A DNA stretch of 64,000 nt from Neisseria dentiae (GCF_014055005.1 NZ_CP059570.1:1550001-1614000), one strand, 5' to 3'; positions 8,385 through 18,141 are shown, counted from the first letter of the stretch. Numbers and translations are program-made. Notes: generated by a model from the letters alone, not told the origin.

Positions 8385-9908
8385 ATGAACACACCATCTT
8401 ATTCCGACTATCTGATCCGCATCCTCACCGCCGCCGTATATGATGTTGCCGTGGAAACGCCGCTGGAGCAGGCGCGCGGCCTGTCGCGCCGCGCCAATAA
8501 CAATATTTTGCTCAAGCGCGAAGATTTGCAGCCCGTGTTTTCGTTTAAAATCCGCGGCGCCTACAACAAAATGGCCAAGCTGCCCAAAGAGGCGCTCGCG
8601 CGCGGCATCATCGCCGCCAGCGCGGGCAACCATGCGCAGGGCGTGGCATTGTCGGCGCAGCGTTTGGGCTGCCGCGCGGTAATCGTGATGCCCGAAACCA
8701 CGCCGCAAATCAAAATCGATGCGGTGAAAAACCGCGGCGGCGAAGTGGTGCTTAAAGGCGTGTCGTATAACGATGCTTATGATTATGCCGTGAAACTCGC
8801 CGAAGAAGAGGGCCTCACCTATATCGCCCCGTTCGACGATCCCGACGTGATTGCCGGCCAGGGCACCATCGGCATGGAGATTCTGCGCCAAACGTCCGAA
8901 AGCATCCATGCCATTTTCGTGCCCATCGGCGGCGGCGGCCTGGCTGCGGGCGTGGCGGCATTTATCAAGCAGGTGCGCCCCGAAATCAAAGTGATCGGGG
9001 TGCAGACCAACGATTCCTGCTGCATGAAAGTGTCGATTGCCAAAGGCGAGCGGGTGGAGCTGAAAGACGTGGGGCTGTTTTCAGACGGCACCGCCGTGAA
9101 GCTGGTGGGCGAAGAAACGTTCCGCATCTGCCGCGACCTGCTCGACGAAATCATCACGGTCGACACCGACGCCATCTGCGGCGCCATCAAAGATATTTTC
9201 GACGACACCCGCAGCATCATGGAGCCTGCCGGCGCATTGGCGCTGGCCGGTTTGAAAGCCTACATCAACCGCACGAAGGCCGAAGGCGAAACGCTGGTGG
9301 CGGTAACCAGCGGCGCCAACATCAACTTCCACCGCTTGCGCCATGTGTCGGAACGCAGCGAGCTGGGCGAAGGCAACGAAGGCATTTTCGCCGTGTCGAT
9401 ACCCGAAAAACCGGGCAGCTTCCGAAAATTTATCAATGTGTTGGGCAACCGCAATATCACCGAGTTCAACTACCGCTACGGCGACGACGAAACCGCTCAT
9501 ATTTTTGTGGGCATCCAAACGGCAGGCGTGCAGGATTTGGCCAAAATCAGCGCCGACCTCACCGCCGCCGGCCTGCCCAACACCGATTTGACCGATAACG
9601 AAGTGGCGAAAATCCACACCCGCTATATGGTCGGCGGGCGCACGCACAAAGTGGCCAACGAGCGCGTGGTCAGCTTCGAGTTTCCCGAGCGGCCGGGCGC
9701 GCTGGCGCGTTTTTTAACCCGTATGCAGTCCGATTGGAACATCACCCTGTTCCACTACCGCAACCACGGCGCCGATTACGGCCGCGTGCTGGTGGGCGTG
9801 GACGTGCCGCCGCAAGACGGCCAAGCCTTTGCCGATTTTCTCGACGGCTTGGATTATGCCTATGAAGACGAAACCCACAATGCGGCATACAAACTGTTTT
9901 TGGGCTGA
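8385..9908 (+). CDS. ilvA: Biosynthetic threonine ammonia-lyase (threonine dehydratase)
   Basis: The 507-residue enzyme converts L-threonine to 2-oxobutanoate, the first step of isoleucine synthesis. The PLP lysine lies in SFKIRGAYNKM, the phosphate-binding glycine loop in PIGGGGLAAGV, and SASAGNHAQG-like context is seen as AASAGNHAQGVAL. Two C-terminal ACT-like regulatory domains (about residues 330-410 and 420-500, each opening with an (E/P)xPG(S/A) signature) imply feedback inhibition by isoleucine. I chose ATG 8385 (MNTPSYSDYL); the frame is open further upstream, but that part is DUS-derived and non-conserved. The gene stands alone, followed by a DUS and trpB. Confidence 0.94.
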   Translation: MNTPSYSDYLIRILTAAVYDVAVETPLEQARGLSRRANNNILLKREDLQPVFSFKIRGAYNKMAKLPKEALARGIIAASAGNHAQGVALSAQRLGCRAVIVMPETTPQIKIDAVKNRGGEVVLKGVSYNDAYDYAVKLAEEEGLTYIAPFDDPDVIAGQGTIGMEILRQTSESIHAIFVPIGGGGLAAGVAAFIKQVRPEIKVIGVQTNDSCCMKVSIAKGERVELKDVGLFSDGTAVKLVGEETFRICRDLLDEIITVDTDAICGAIKDIFDDTRSIMEPAGALALAGLKAYINRTKAEGETLVAVTSGANINFHRLRHVSERSELGEGNEGIFAVSIPEKPGSFRKFINVLGNRNITEFNYRYGDDETAHIFVGIQTAGVQDLAKISADLTAAGLPNTDLTDNEVAKIHTRYMVGGRTHKVANERVVSFEFPERPGALARFLTRMQSDWNITLFHYRNHGADYGRVLVGVDVPPQDGQAFADFLDGLDYAYEDETHNAAYKLFLG

Positions 9909-9984
9909 AAAGGCCGTCTGAAAAACGGCTGTTGCTAACATTCCGACTTTCTTACATCACTATTGTTTTACAGGGAACAACAAC

Positions 9985-11190
9985 ATGGCAAACGAACAAT
10001 TAAACGCACTGGTTCTGCCCGACGAAAACGGCAACTTCGGCAAACACGGCGGCAAAATCGGCCACCCCGAATTGGCCCGTGCCTTGGCCGAAATCGAAAC
10101 CGGTTTCCGCAACATTATTCAAGACGCCGATTTCATCAGCGAAATGAAACGCCTGCAAGCCACTTATGTCGGCCGCCCCAGCCCGATCTACCACGCCCGT
10201 ACGCTGTCGCAGCGCGGCGCGCAGATTTATCTGAAACGCGAAGACTTGAATCACACCGGCGCACACAAAATCAACCACTGCATCGGCGAAGTGCTGCTGG
10301 CGAAAAAACTGGGCAAGAAAAAAGTGATTGCCGAAACCGGCGCCGGCCAGCACGGTGTTGCCTTGGCCACCGCCGCCGCGCTGCTGGGTTTGGCATGCGA
10401 AATCCACATGGGCGTGGTCGATATCGCCAAAGAACACCCCAATGTTTCGCGCATGAAGATTTTGGGCGCGAAAATCGTGCCAGTGTCGGCGGGCGCGGGC
10501 ACGCTGAAAGAAGCGGTGGACAGCGCGTTTGAATCGTATATGGGGCAGCTGGACGACAGCATGTTCGCCATCGGCTCGGTGGTCGGCCCCGCGCCCTATC
10601 CCGAAATGGTGGCTTATTTCCAATCCATTGTCGGCCACGAAGCGCGCGAGCAGTTTCAGACGGCCTACGGCGGCCTGCCCGACGAAGTGATTGCCTGCGT
10701 GGGCGGCGGCTCGAATGCGCTGGGCTTGTTTAACGCCTTTATCGACGATAAAAACGTGGAACTGGTGGGCGTGGAACCCGCCGGCGAAGGCTTGGACAAA
10801 CCCGGCCGCCACGCCGCCACCATGACCTTGGGCAAGTTCGGCAACATTCAGGGCTTCAACTGCTACTACCTGCAAGAAGCCGACGGCACGCCCGCCGCCG
10901 TGCATTCCATCGCTTCGGGTTTGGATTACCCCGGCGTCGGCCCGCAACACTGCCATCTGAAAGACAGCGGCCGCGCACGTTACGAAACCGCCACCGATGC
11001 CGAATGTTTGGACGCTTTCATGGCCTTATCGCGCGAAGAGGGCATAATCCCCGCGCTGGAATCCTCACACGCCGTGGCCTACGCCCTGCGCCGCGCCGCC
11101 CAACTCGACAGCAGCAAACGCCTGCTGGTGAATCTGTCCGGCCGAGGCGATAAAGACATTGATTTTGTGTTGGAAAAAATCACCGTTTGA
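9985..11190 (+). CDS. trpB: Tryptophan synthase beta chain
   Basis: The 401-residue protein matches the usual length for TrpB, which joins indole and serine in a PLP-dependent reaction within the alpha2-beta2 complex. The PLP lysine is in TGAHKINHCIGE, the phosphate loop is CVGGGSNALGLFNAF, and the mobile region ETGAGQHGVA is intact. The ATG follows CAGGGAACAACAAC. trpA is not adjacent; scattered trp genes are normal in Neisseria. A DUS is embedded in the gene (cagtttcagacggcctacgg, about 10650). Confidence 0.95.
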   Translation: MANEQLNALVLPDENGNFGKHGGKIGHPELARALAEIETGFRNIIQDADFISEMKRLQATYVGRPSPIYHARTLSQRGAQIYLKREDLNHTGAHKINHCIGEVLLAKKLGKKKVIAETGAGQHGVALATAAALLGLACEIHMGVVDIAKEHPNVSRMKILGAKIVPVSAGAGTLKEAVDSAFESYMGQLDDSMFAIGSVVGPAPYPEMVAYFQSIVGHEAREQFQTAYGGLPDEVIACVGGGSNALGLFNAFIDDKNVELVGVEPAGEGLDKPGRHAATMTLGKFGNIQGFNCYYLQEADGTPAAVHSIASGLDYPGVGPQHCHLKDSGRARYETATDAECLDAFMALSREEGIIPALESSHAVAYALRRAAQLDSSKRLLVNLSGRGDKDIDFVLEKITV

Positions 11191-11226
11191 GCGGCGCGAA
11201 AGCCGTTCTAACGCCACGGGCGCAGC

Positions 11227-11565
11227 CTACACCGCCGCGTCGGAACGCTCGCCCGTGCGGATTCTCACGGCCTCTTCCACCGGCAGCACGAAAATTTTGC
11301 CGTCGCCGATTTTGCCCGAGCGCGCGGTTTCTACGATGGTTTCGACCGCACGCTCCACATCAGCGTCGGCCAGCACCAGCTCCAGCTTCACTTTGGGCAG
11401 AAAGTCCACCGCATATTCGGCGCCGCGGTAGATTTCGGTGTGGCCTTTCTGGCGGCCGAAACCTTTCACTTCGGTAACGGTCATGCCGGTGATGCCGATT
11501 TCGGTAAGGGCTTCGCGCACGTCGTCGAGTTTGAACGGTTTGATAATGGCTTCGATTTTTTTCAT
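11227..11565 (-). CDS. glnB: Nitrogen regulatory protein P-II
   Basis: The 112 residues match P-II exactly in length. The T-loop tyrosine that is uridylylated by GlnD is Tyr51 in YRGAEYAVDFLPK. The C-terminal ATP-binding loop GKIGDGKIFVLPVEEAVRIRTGE is conserved. P-II senses 2-oxoglutarate and ATP/ADP and controls glutamine synthetase adenylylation and NtrB. I chose ATG 11565 (MKKIEAIIKP), the universal P-II start; the frame is open upstream across a DUS. It converges with trpB (36-bp gap) and diverges from purL. Confidence 0.95.
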   Translation of the reverse strand: MKKIEAIIKPFKLDDVREALTEIGITGMTVTEVKGFGRQKGHTEIYRGAEYAVDFLPKVKLELVLADADVERAVETIVETARSGKIGDGKIFVLPVEEAVRIRTGERSDAAV

Positions 11566-11744
11566 GGTTTGCTCGCTTGTTTTCAAATGGCTTTCAGACG
11601 GCCTGTTTTTAGCATAAAGGCCGATATTATTCAATCGGCCCGTGCGGCTTTTAAGGAGGCCGTCTGAAACCGAAATACCCGAGCAGCCCACCCCGCTTTC
11701 GCGTACAATTACGGCTTTTCCAACCGCCATCCGAGAGCCACGTC

Positions 11745-14700
11745 ATGTCCGTTGTTTTGCCCCTGCGCGGCGCACCCGCCCTGTCTGATTTCCGTATTGA
11801 AAAACTTTTGCAAAAAGCCCGCGCCGCCGGCCTGCCCGAAGTGCGTTTGAGCAGCGAATTCTGGTATTTTGTGAGCAGCGAATCCGCCCTGAACGATGAA
11901 TCCGCAGAAAAATTGCAGGCCCTTTTGGCAGCCGAACGTGTCGGGAACACGCCTGAAGCTGCAAACGGCCTGCATTTGTTTTTGATCACTCCGCGCATCG
12001 GCACCATTTCGCCGTGGGCATCCAAAGCCACTGACATCGCGCACAACTGCGGCCTGTCTGAAATCGAGCGCATCGAACGCGGCATGGCCGTTTGGCTCGA
12101 AGGCAGCCTGAACAGCGAACAAAAACAGCAGTGGGCCGCGCTGCTGCACGACCGCATGACCGAAAGCGTGCTGCCCGATTTTCAGACGGCCGCCCGCCTC
12201 TTCGCCCACCCCGAAGCACAAACCTTCGCCGGTGTGGATGTGCTCGCCGAAGGCAAAGAAGCCCTTATCCGCGCCAACCGCGAGCTGGGCCTGGCGCTCT
12301 CACCCGACGAAATCGACTATCTTTTGGAAAACTATCAGGCTTTGCAGCGCAACCCCAGCGACGTGGAGCTGATGATGTTCGCGCAGGCCAACAGCGAGCA
12401 TTGCCGCCACAAAATCTTCAATGCCGACTTTATCTTAAACGGCGAAAAACAGCCGAAATCGCTGTTCGGCATGATCCGCGACACCCACAACGCCCACCCC
12501 GAAGGCACGGTGGTGGCTTACAAAGACAACGCCTCCATCATCGAAGGCGCGAAAATCGAGCGTTTTTACCCCGATGCCGCCGAAAACCAAGGCTACCGTT
12601 TTCATGAAGAAGACACCCACATCATCATGAAAGTGGAAACCCACAACCACCCCACCGCCATCGCCCCGTTTGCGGGCGCGGCCACCGGCGCGGGCGGCGA
12701 AATACGCGACGAAGGCGCCACCGGCAAAGGCGCGCGCCCGAAAGCGGGTTTGACCGGCTTTTCGGTGTCCAACCTCAACCTGCCCGATTTACCCCAGCCG
12801 TGGGAGCAACCCTATGGCAAACCCGGCCACACCGCTTCCGCGCTCGACATCATGATCGAAGGCCCCATCGGCGGCGCGGCGTTCAACAACGAATTCGGCC
12901 GCCCCAACCTGTTGGGCTATTTCCGCACTTTCGAGCAGGCGCACGAAGGCACGGTGCGCGGCTACCACAAGCCGATTATGATTGCCGGCGGCCTCGGCAA
13001 TATTCAGGCGCAGCAAACCCATAAAGACCGCATTCCCGAAGGCGCGCTCTTAATCCAGCTCGGCGGCCCGGGCATGTTGATCGGCTTGGGCGGCGGCGCG
13101 GCTTCTTCGATGGACACCGGCAGCAACGCCGCCGATCTGGACTTCAATTCCGTGCAGCGCGGCAACCCCGAAATCGAGCGGCGCGCGCAGGAAGTGATCG
13201 ACCGCTGCTGGCAGCTTGGCGGCGGCAACCCGATTATCGCCATTCACGACGTGGGCGCGGGCGGCCTGTCGAACGCCTTCCCCGAGTTGGTGAACGATGC
13301 CGGCCGCGGCGCGGTGTTCAAACTGCGCGACGTGCCGCTGGAAGAACACGGCTTAAGCCCGATGCAGATTTGGTGTAACGAAGCGCAAGAGCGTTATGTG
13401 CTCTCGATTCTGCCCGAACATTTGGATTTGTTCCGCCGAATCTGCGAGCGCGAACGCTGCCCGTTTGCCGTGGTCGGCACCGCCACCGACGACGGCCATC
13501 TGCAAGTGCGCGACGATCTCTACGGCAACAATCCGGTTGATCTGCCGCTCAACGTATTGCTCGGCAAACCGCCCAAAACCACCCGCAGCGATAACGCCAT
13601 AAGGCCGTCTGAAAAAGCGTTTTCAGGTAGCCATATCGATATTAAAGAAGCCGCCTACCGCGTATTGAGCCTGCCCACCGTGGCCGCCAAAAACTTTTTG
13701 ATCACCATCGGCGACCGCTCGGTCGGCGGCATGACCCACCGCGACCAAATGGTCGGCCGTTACCAAACCCCCGTGGCCGATGCCGCCGTTACCATGATGG
13801 GCTTCAACACCTATAAGGGCGAAGCGATGGCGATGGGCGAAAAACCCGCCGTGGCGCTGTTCGACGCCCCCGCCTCCGGCCGCATAGCCATCGGCGAAAC
13901 CCTTACCAACCTGGCCGCCGTCAACATCGGCAAAATCGGCAACATCAAGCTCTCGGCCAACTGGATGGCCGCCTGCGGCAATGCGGGCGAAGACGAAAAG
14001 CTCTACCGCACCGTCGAAGCCGTGTCGCAAGCCTGCCAAGAATTGGGCATCAGCATTCCGGTGGGCAAAGATTCGCTTTCGATGAAAACCGTGTGGCAGG
14101 AAAACGGCGAACAAAAAGCCGTGGTTTCTCCCTTAAGCCTGATTATCACCGGCTTCGCACCGGTTCAGGATGTGCGCAAAACCGTTACCCCCGAATTGAA
14201 AAACGTGGCCGACAGCGTGCTGCTGTTTGTTGATTTGGGCTTTGGCCGCGCCCGCATGGGCGGCTCGGCTTTGAGCCAGGTGTATAACGATTTAAGCGGC
14301 GAAGCACCGGATATTGATACAGGCCGTCTGAAAGCGTTTTACGAAGCGATTCAGCAACTGGTGGCCGAAGACAAACTGTTGGCCTATCACGATAGAAGCG
14401 ACGGCGGTTTGTTTGCCACGCTGGCGGAAATGGCGTTTGCGGCAAGATGCGGTTTGGATGTTGATGTAGGGCTACTCACTGCCAGCACTTTTATTACCCT
14501 CTACCGAAACTTAGCAGAACAAACTCCCGAAGCTGTCAAACAGTCTCCTGAATGGCAAGATGCTCTGATTCGGACTTTATTTAATGAAGAACTGGGCGCA
14601 GTGATTCAAGTTCGCAAAGAGGATGTCGGTGATGTCATTAATTTGTTCTTCCAACACAAATTAGTCTTCCAACATAAATTAGACGTCATAGCACAAGAAA

Positions 14701-15728
14701 TCTGTGTCGTATCCGGCAGCAATCAGTTGCTTATCCGTGATAATCAAACCGTATTGTTCGACAATGACATTCTCGAGCTGCAAAAAACTTGGCAGCAAAC
14801 CTCCTACCATATCCAACGTCTGCGCGACAACCCCGAATGCGCCGACAGCGAATTCGCCCTGCTCGCCGACAACCAACGCAGCGCGCTGTTTGCCGACCTG
14901 AAATTCGACCTGAAAGAAGACATCGCCGCGCCGTTTATCAACACAGGCGCCCAACCCAAAATCGCCGTGTTGCGCGAGCAAGGCGTGAACGGGCAGGTGG
15001 AAATGGCCGCCGCCTTCACCCGCGCCGGATTCGACGCGTACGACGTGCATATGTCCGACCTGATGGCCGGCCGCGTCAAACTGGCCGACTTTAACATGCT
15101 CGCCGCCTGCGGCGGTTTCAGCTACGGCGACGTGCTGGGCGCGGGCGAAGGCTGGGCGAAATCGATTCTGTTCCACCCCGAACTGCGCGACCAGTTCGCC
15201 GCCTTCTTCGCCAACCCAAACACCCTCACTTTGGGCGTGTGCAACGGCTGCCAGATGGTGAGCAATCTGGCCGAAATCATCCCCGGCACGCAAGGCTGGC
15301 CTAAATTCAAGCGCAACCAAAGCGAGCAGTTCGAGGCGCGTTTGAGCATGGTGCAAGTGGCCAAATCACCCTCGCTGATTCTGGCAGAAATGCAGGGTTC
15401 GAGCCTGCCCGTGATTGTCAGCCACGGCGAAGGCCGCGCCGACTTTAGCCATTTAGGCAGCCGCAATGTTTCAGACGGCCTCAACATCGCCCTGCAATAT
15501 ATCGACGGCTTGGGCGCAGTTACCCAAACCTATCCGCTCAACCCCAACGGCTCGCCGCAAGGCATCGCCGGCGTTACCAATGCCGACGGCCGCGTAACCA
15601 TCATGATGCCGCACCCCGAGCGCGTGTACCGCACCGCACAAATGAGCTGGCACCCTGAAGAATGGAAAAACAGCGAACTTTCCGGCTGGTACCGCCTGTT
15701 TGCCGGCGCGCGCAAAGCTTTGGGCTGA
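11745..15728 (+). CDS. purL: Phosphoribosylformylglycinamidine synthase (FGAM synthase)
   Basis: The large single-chain PurL (1327 residues) carries out the fourth step of purine synthesis, using glutamine and ATP. The order is an N-terminal PurS-like domain, a linker, the synthetase core (HSEHCRHK-type motif seen as NSEHCRHKIFNADF, ATP site KVETHNHPTAI) and a C-terminal class I glutamine amidotransferase with nucleophile Cys in LGVCNGCQMV and His/Glu in MPHPERVY. The segment about 14450-14800 is strikingly AT-richer than both sides and contains an 18-base tandem duplication (FQHKLV FQHKLD), suggesting a recombinational patch. Three DUS lie within the coding frame (about 13603, 14322 and 15468) and encode RPSEK, GRLK and VSDGL. 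Confidence 0.96.
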   Translation: MSVVLPLRGAPALSDFRIEKLLQKARAAGLPEVRLSSEFWYFVSSESALNDESAEKLQALLAAERVGNTPEAANGLHLFLITPRIGTISPWASKATDIAHNCGLSEIERIERGMAVWLEGSLNSEQKQQWAALLHDRMTESVLPDFQTAARLFAHPEAQTFAGVDVLAEGKEALIRANRELGLALSPDEIDYLLENYQALQRNPSDVELMMFAQANSEHCRHKIFNADFILNGEKQPKSLFGMIRDTHNAHPEGTVVAYKDNASIIEGAKIERFYPDAAENQGYRFHEEDTHIIMKVETHNHPTAIAPFAGAATGAGGEIRDEGATGKGARPKAGLTGFSVSNLNLPDLPQPWEQPYGKPGHTASALDIMIEGPIGGAAFNNEFGRPNLLGYFRTFEQAHEGTVRGYHKPIMIAGGLGNIQAQQTHKDRIPEGALLIQLGGPGMLIGLGGGAASSMDTGSNAADLDFNSVQRGNPEIERRAQEVIDRCWQLGGGNPIIAIHDVGAGGLSNAFPELVNDAGRGAVFKLRDVPLEEHGLSPMQIWCNEAQERYVLSILPEHLDLFRRICERERCPFAVVGTATDDGHLQVRDDLYGNNPVDLPLNVLLGKPPKTTRSDNAIRPSEKAFSGSHIDIKEAAYRVLSLPTVAAKNFLITIGDRSVGGMTHRDQMVGRYQTPVADAAVTMMGFNTYKGEAMAMGEKPAVALFDAPASGRIAIGETLTNLAAVNIGKIGNIKLSANWMAACGNAGEDEKLYRTVEAVSQACQELGISIPVGKDSLSMKTVWQENGEQKAVVSPLSLIITGFAPVQDVRKTVTPELKNVADSVLLFVDLGFGRARMGGSALSQVYNDLSGEAPDIDTGRLKAFYEAIQQLVAEDKLLAYHDRSDGGLFATLAEMAFAARCGLDVDVGLLTASTFITLYRNLAEQTPEAVKQSPEWQDALIRTLFNEELGAVIQVRKEDVGDVINLFFQHKLVFQHKLDVIAQEICVVSGSNQLLIRDNQTVLFDNDILELQKTWQQTSYHIQRLRDNPECADSEFALLADNQRSALFADLKFDLKEDIAAPFINTGAQPKIAVLREQGVNGQVEMAAAFTRAGFDAYDVHMSDLMAGRVKLADFNMLAACGGFSYGDVLGAGEGWAKSILFHPELRDQFAAFFANPNTLTLGVCNGCQMVSNLAEIIPGTQGWPKFKRNQSEQFEARLSMVQVAKSPSLILAEMQGSSLPVIVSHGEGRADFSHLGSRNVSDGLNIALQYIDGLGAVTQTYPLNPNGSPQGIAGVTNADGRVTIMMPHPERVYRTAQMSWHPEEWKNSELSGWYRLFAGARKALG

Positions 15729-15748
15729 TGATGCCGGTTTGATCATAA

Positions 15749-15775
15749 AGGCCGTCTGAAACTTTCAGACGGCCT
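15749..15775. terminator. Inverted DUS pair after purL
   Basis: AGGCCGTCTGAAA and TTTCAGACGGCCT face each other with almost no loop, 20 bp after the purL stop. It is a typical Neisseria terminator. Confidence 0.7.
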
Positions 15776-15868
15776 CAGTGAATTTTAAAGTGGCGTGGCG
15801 ATACAACGGCTTCAGCTTGAGACCTTTGCAACAGCGCCTTTGTTAACAATTTTCCGAACACCCGCACC

Positions 15869-16768
15869 ATGACCCCGCAAACCACAGGCACCCTACAAAT
15901 CATCGCCGGCGCATTCTGCTGGGGTTCGCTCGGCCTGTTGGGCGCAACGCTCAACCGCGTAGGCTTCGGCGGCAACGAAGTGGCGGCGCTGCGTATCGTG
16001 ATCGCCGCCTGCATCTTATTAATCGCCCTGCCCCTGTTCCTCAACGATTTGAAACAACTGCAAATACGCAAACTGCCGGGGCTGGCGCTGCAATCCCTGC
16101 TCGGTATGCTGGGCATGAGCCTGTGTTATTTCGCCGCCATCGCCCACATCGGCTCGTCGCTGGCGGTTGCCCTGCTCTACACCGCGCCGGTGTGGAGCCT
16201 GATTTTCGCCCGCATTCTGCTGGGTGAAGGCATCACGCCCAAATCCGCCCTGTTAACCGTGATTGCCGCCGCCGGCGTGGGGCTGACCATGGCGGGCGGC
16301 GGCACGGCCAACGCCGCCGGCATCCTGTTCGGTCTGGGTTCGGGCATCTGCTACGCGCTCTACGGCGTGCTCGGCAAACGCGCCATGCAGGGCAACCCGC
16401 CGATGCTGGTGTTTTTCACCTCGATCGCCTTTTCCGCGCTGTTGCTGCTGCTGATGCCCCACACCCATTCGGCTTTCGCCAAACTGCCGCAGCAAAGTGC
16501 CGTTGCCTGGCTCTCGGCGCTGGCATTGGCCTGCGTCGGCACCATCGCCGCCTACGGCCTGTTTGTGAAAGGGCTGCAAAAAATGCCCGCCGCCAAAGCT
16601 TCGATATTTACCGTGTTCGAACCGCTCACCGCCGTGGTGCTGGCCGCGCTGTTTTTAAACGAACAGTTAAACGGCTGGCAATATCTCGGCATCACGCTGA
16701 TTCTCGGCACCGCCGTTCTGAACGCCGCCCGTTTCAAAAATAAATATAGTGGCTTAAATTCGAAATAG
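15869..16768 (+). CDS. EamA/DMT-family transporter with a C-terminus supplied by a Correia repeat
   Basis: The protein has about ten hydrophobic segments in two EamA repeats (residues about 8-140 and 150-285). It opens with GTLQIIAGAFCWGSLGLLGA and has GLGSGICYALYGVLGKRAM at the start of the second repeat, typical of drug/metabolite exporters. The substrate is unknown. The last codons (YSGLNSK and stop) lie inside the Correia element that begins at 16745, so its insertion replaced the original tail after KNK. The upstream sequence has gagacctttgcaacag (about 15818), one end of the 197-bp element family. Confidence 0.85.
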   Translation: MTPQTTGTLQIIAGAFCWGSLGLLGATLNRVGFGGNEVAALRIVIAACILLIALPLFLNDLKQLQIRKLPGLALQSLLGMLGMSLCYFAAIAHIGSSLAVALLYTAPVWSLIFARILLGEGITPKSALLTVIAAAGVGLTMAGGGTANAAGILFGLGSGICYALYGVLGKRAMQGNPPMLVFFTSIAFSALLLLLMPHTHSAFAKLPQQSAVAWLSALALACVGTIAAYGLFVKGLQKMPAAKASIFTVFEPLTAVVLAALFLNEQLNGWQYLGITLILGTAVLNAARFKNKYSGLNSK

Positions 16769-16899
16769 GACAAGGCGCCGAGCCGCAGACAGTACAGATA
16801 GTACGGAACCGATTCTGTTGCCGCTTCAGCGGCTTACAAAATCGTTCTCTTTGAGCTAAGGCGAGGCAACGCTGTACGTGTTGAATTTAAGCCACTATA
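16745..16899. repeat. Correia repeat enclosed element (CREE), 155 bp
   Basis: The ends are TATAGTGGCTTAAATTC and its complement GAATTTAAGCCACTATA. The interior has the classical CREE strings gacagtacagatagtacgg and tctttgagctaaggcgaggc. The length fits the full-size (about 155-bp) class, which in other Neisseria carries an internal IHF site and can be processed by RNase III. It overlaps the 3' end of the EamA gene and lies 79 bp upstream of aroC, so it could influence both transcripts. Confidence 0.92.
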
Positions 16900-16978
16900 A
16901 AATTCCCCAAGCCTTTCAAACGGCCTTTATGCTAAACTGGCCGCCCGTTCCCCCAACTCCTTTCCAAAGCACAACACC

Positions 16979-18073
16979 ATGGCAGGCAATACTTTCGGAC
17001 AACTCTTCACCGTAACCACCTTCGGCGAAAGCCACGGCGCGGCCTTAGGCTGCATCATCGACGGCTGCCCGCCCGGGCTGGAGTTGGACGAAGCCGACAT
17101 TCAAGCCGACCTCGACCGCCGCAAACCCGGCACCAGCCGCCACGTTACCCAACGCCGCGAAGCCGACGAAGTGGAAATCTTATCGGGCGTGTTCGAAGGC
17201 AAAACCACCGGCACACCCATCGCGCTCCTTATCCGCAACACCGACCAGCGCAGCAAAGACTACGGCAACATCGCCCGCCAATTCCGCCCCGGCCACGCCG
17301 ACTACACCTACTGGCACAAATACGGCACGCGTGACTACCGCGGCGGCGGCCGCTCTTCCGCCCGCGAAACCGCCGCGCGCGTGGCGGCAGGCGCGGTGGC
17401 CAAAAAATGGCTGAAAGAAAAATTCAACACCGAAATCATCTGTTGGGTAAGCCAAGTGGGCGAAGTCGAAATCGCCTTTGAGGGTGAACAATTTATCGGA
17501 CAAAACCCGTTTTTCGCCGCCAATCAAAGCCAAATCGCCGAACTTGAAGCCTATATGGACAGCGTGCGCAAATCGCTCGATTCCGTGGGCGCGAAACTGC
17601 ACATCGAAGCGCGCAACGTACCCGTGGGCTTGGGCGAACCCGTGTTCGACCGCCTCGATGCCGACATTGCCCACGCGCTGATGGGCATCAACGCCGTCAA
17701 AGGCGTGGAAATCGGCGACGGCTTCGGCGTGGCGGCGCAACGCGGCAGCTACCACGGCGACGAACTCACGCCGCAAGGCTTCAAATCCAACCACGCCGGC
17801 GGCATACTCGGCGGCATTTCCACAGGGCAGACCGTTACCGCCAATTTCGCTATCAAACCCACCAGCTCCATCGCCACGCCGCGTCAATCCATCGACATCG
17901 ACGGCAATCCCGTGGAAATCGCCACCCACGGCCGCCACGACCCCTGCGTCGGCCTGCGCGCCGCGCCGATTGCCGAAGCCATGCTGGCCTTGGTGCTGAT
18001 GGATCACGCCCTGCGCCACCGCGCGCAGAATGCCGATATAAAGGTGGATACGCCCGATATTGAGCGGCGGTAA
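16979..18073 (+). CDS. aroC: Chorismate synthase
   Basis: The 364-residue enzyme makes chorismate from EPSP, the last step of the shikimate pathway, with reduced FMN. Signatures GESHGAALGCIIDGCPPGL, RPGHADYTYWHKYG, RGGGRSSARETAARVAAGAV and GRHDPCVGLRAAPIAEAM are all present. The start ATG 16979 (MAGNTFGQLF) is the conserved one. It lies directly downstream of the Correia element. Confidence 0.96.
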   Translation: MAGNTFGQLFTVTTFGESHGAALGCIIDGCPPGLELDEADIQADLDRRKPGTSRHVTQRREADEVEILSGVFEGKTTGTPIALLIRNTDQRSKDYGNIARQFRPGHADYTYWHKYGTRDYRGGGRSSARETAARVAAGAVAKKWLKEKFNTEIICWVSQVGEVEIAFEGEQFIGQNPFFAANQSQIAELEAYMDSVRKSLDSVGAKLHIEARNVPVGLGEPVFDRLDADIAHALMGINAVKGVEIGDGFGVAAQRGSYHGDELTPQGFKSNHAGGILGGISTGQTVTANFAIKPTSSIATPRQSIDIDGNPVEIATHGRHDPCVGLRAAPIAEAMLALVLMDHALRHRAQNADIKVDTPDIERR

Positions 18074-18083
18074 CGCCCGCAAT

Positions 18084-18141
18084 CAGGCCGTCTGAAAACA
18101 CAAACCGCCGCAATCGGGCAACGTTTTTTTCAGACGGCCTT
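18084..18141. terminator. Spaced inverted DUS pair after aroC
   Basis: CAGGCCGTCTGAAAA at 18084 faces TTTTTTCAGACGGCCTTG ending at 18141, with about 30 bases between. It could form a large hairpin; as a terminator it is weaker than the compact pairs. Confidence 0.45.
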
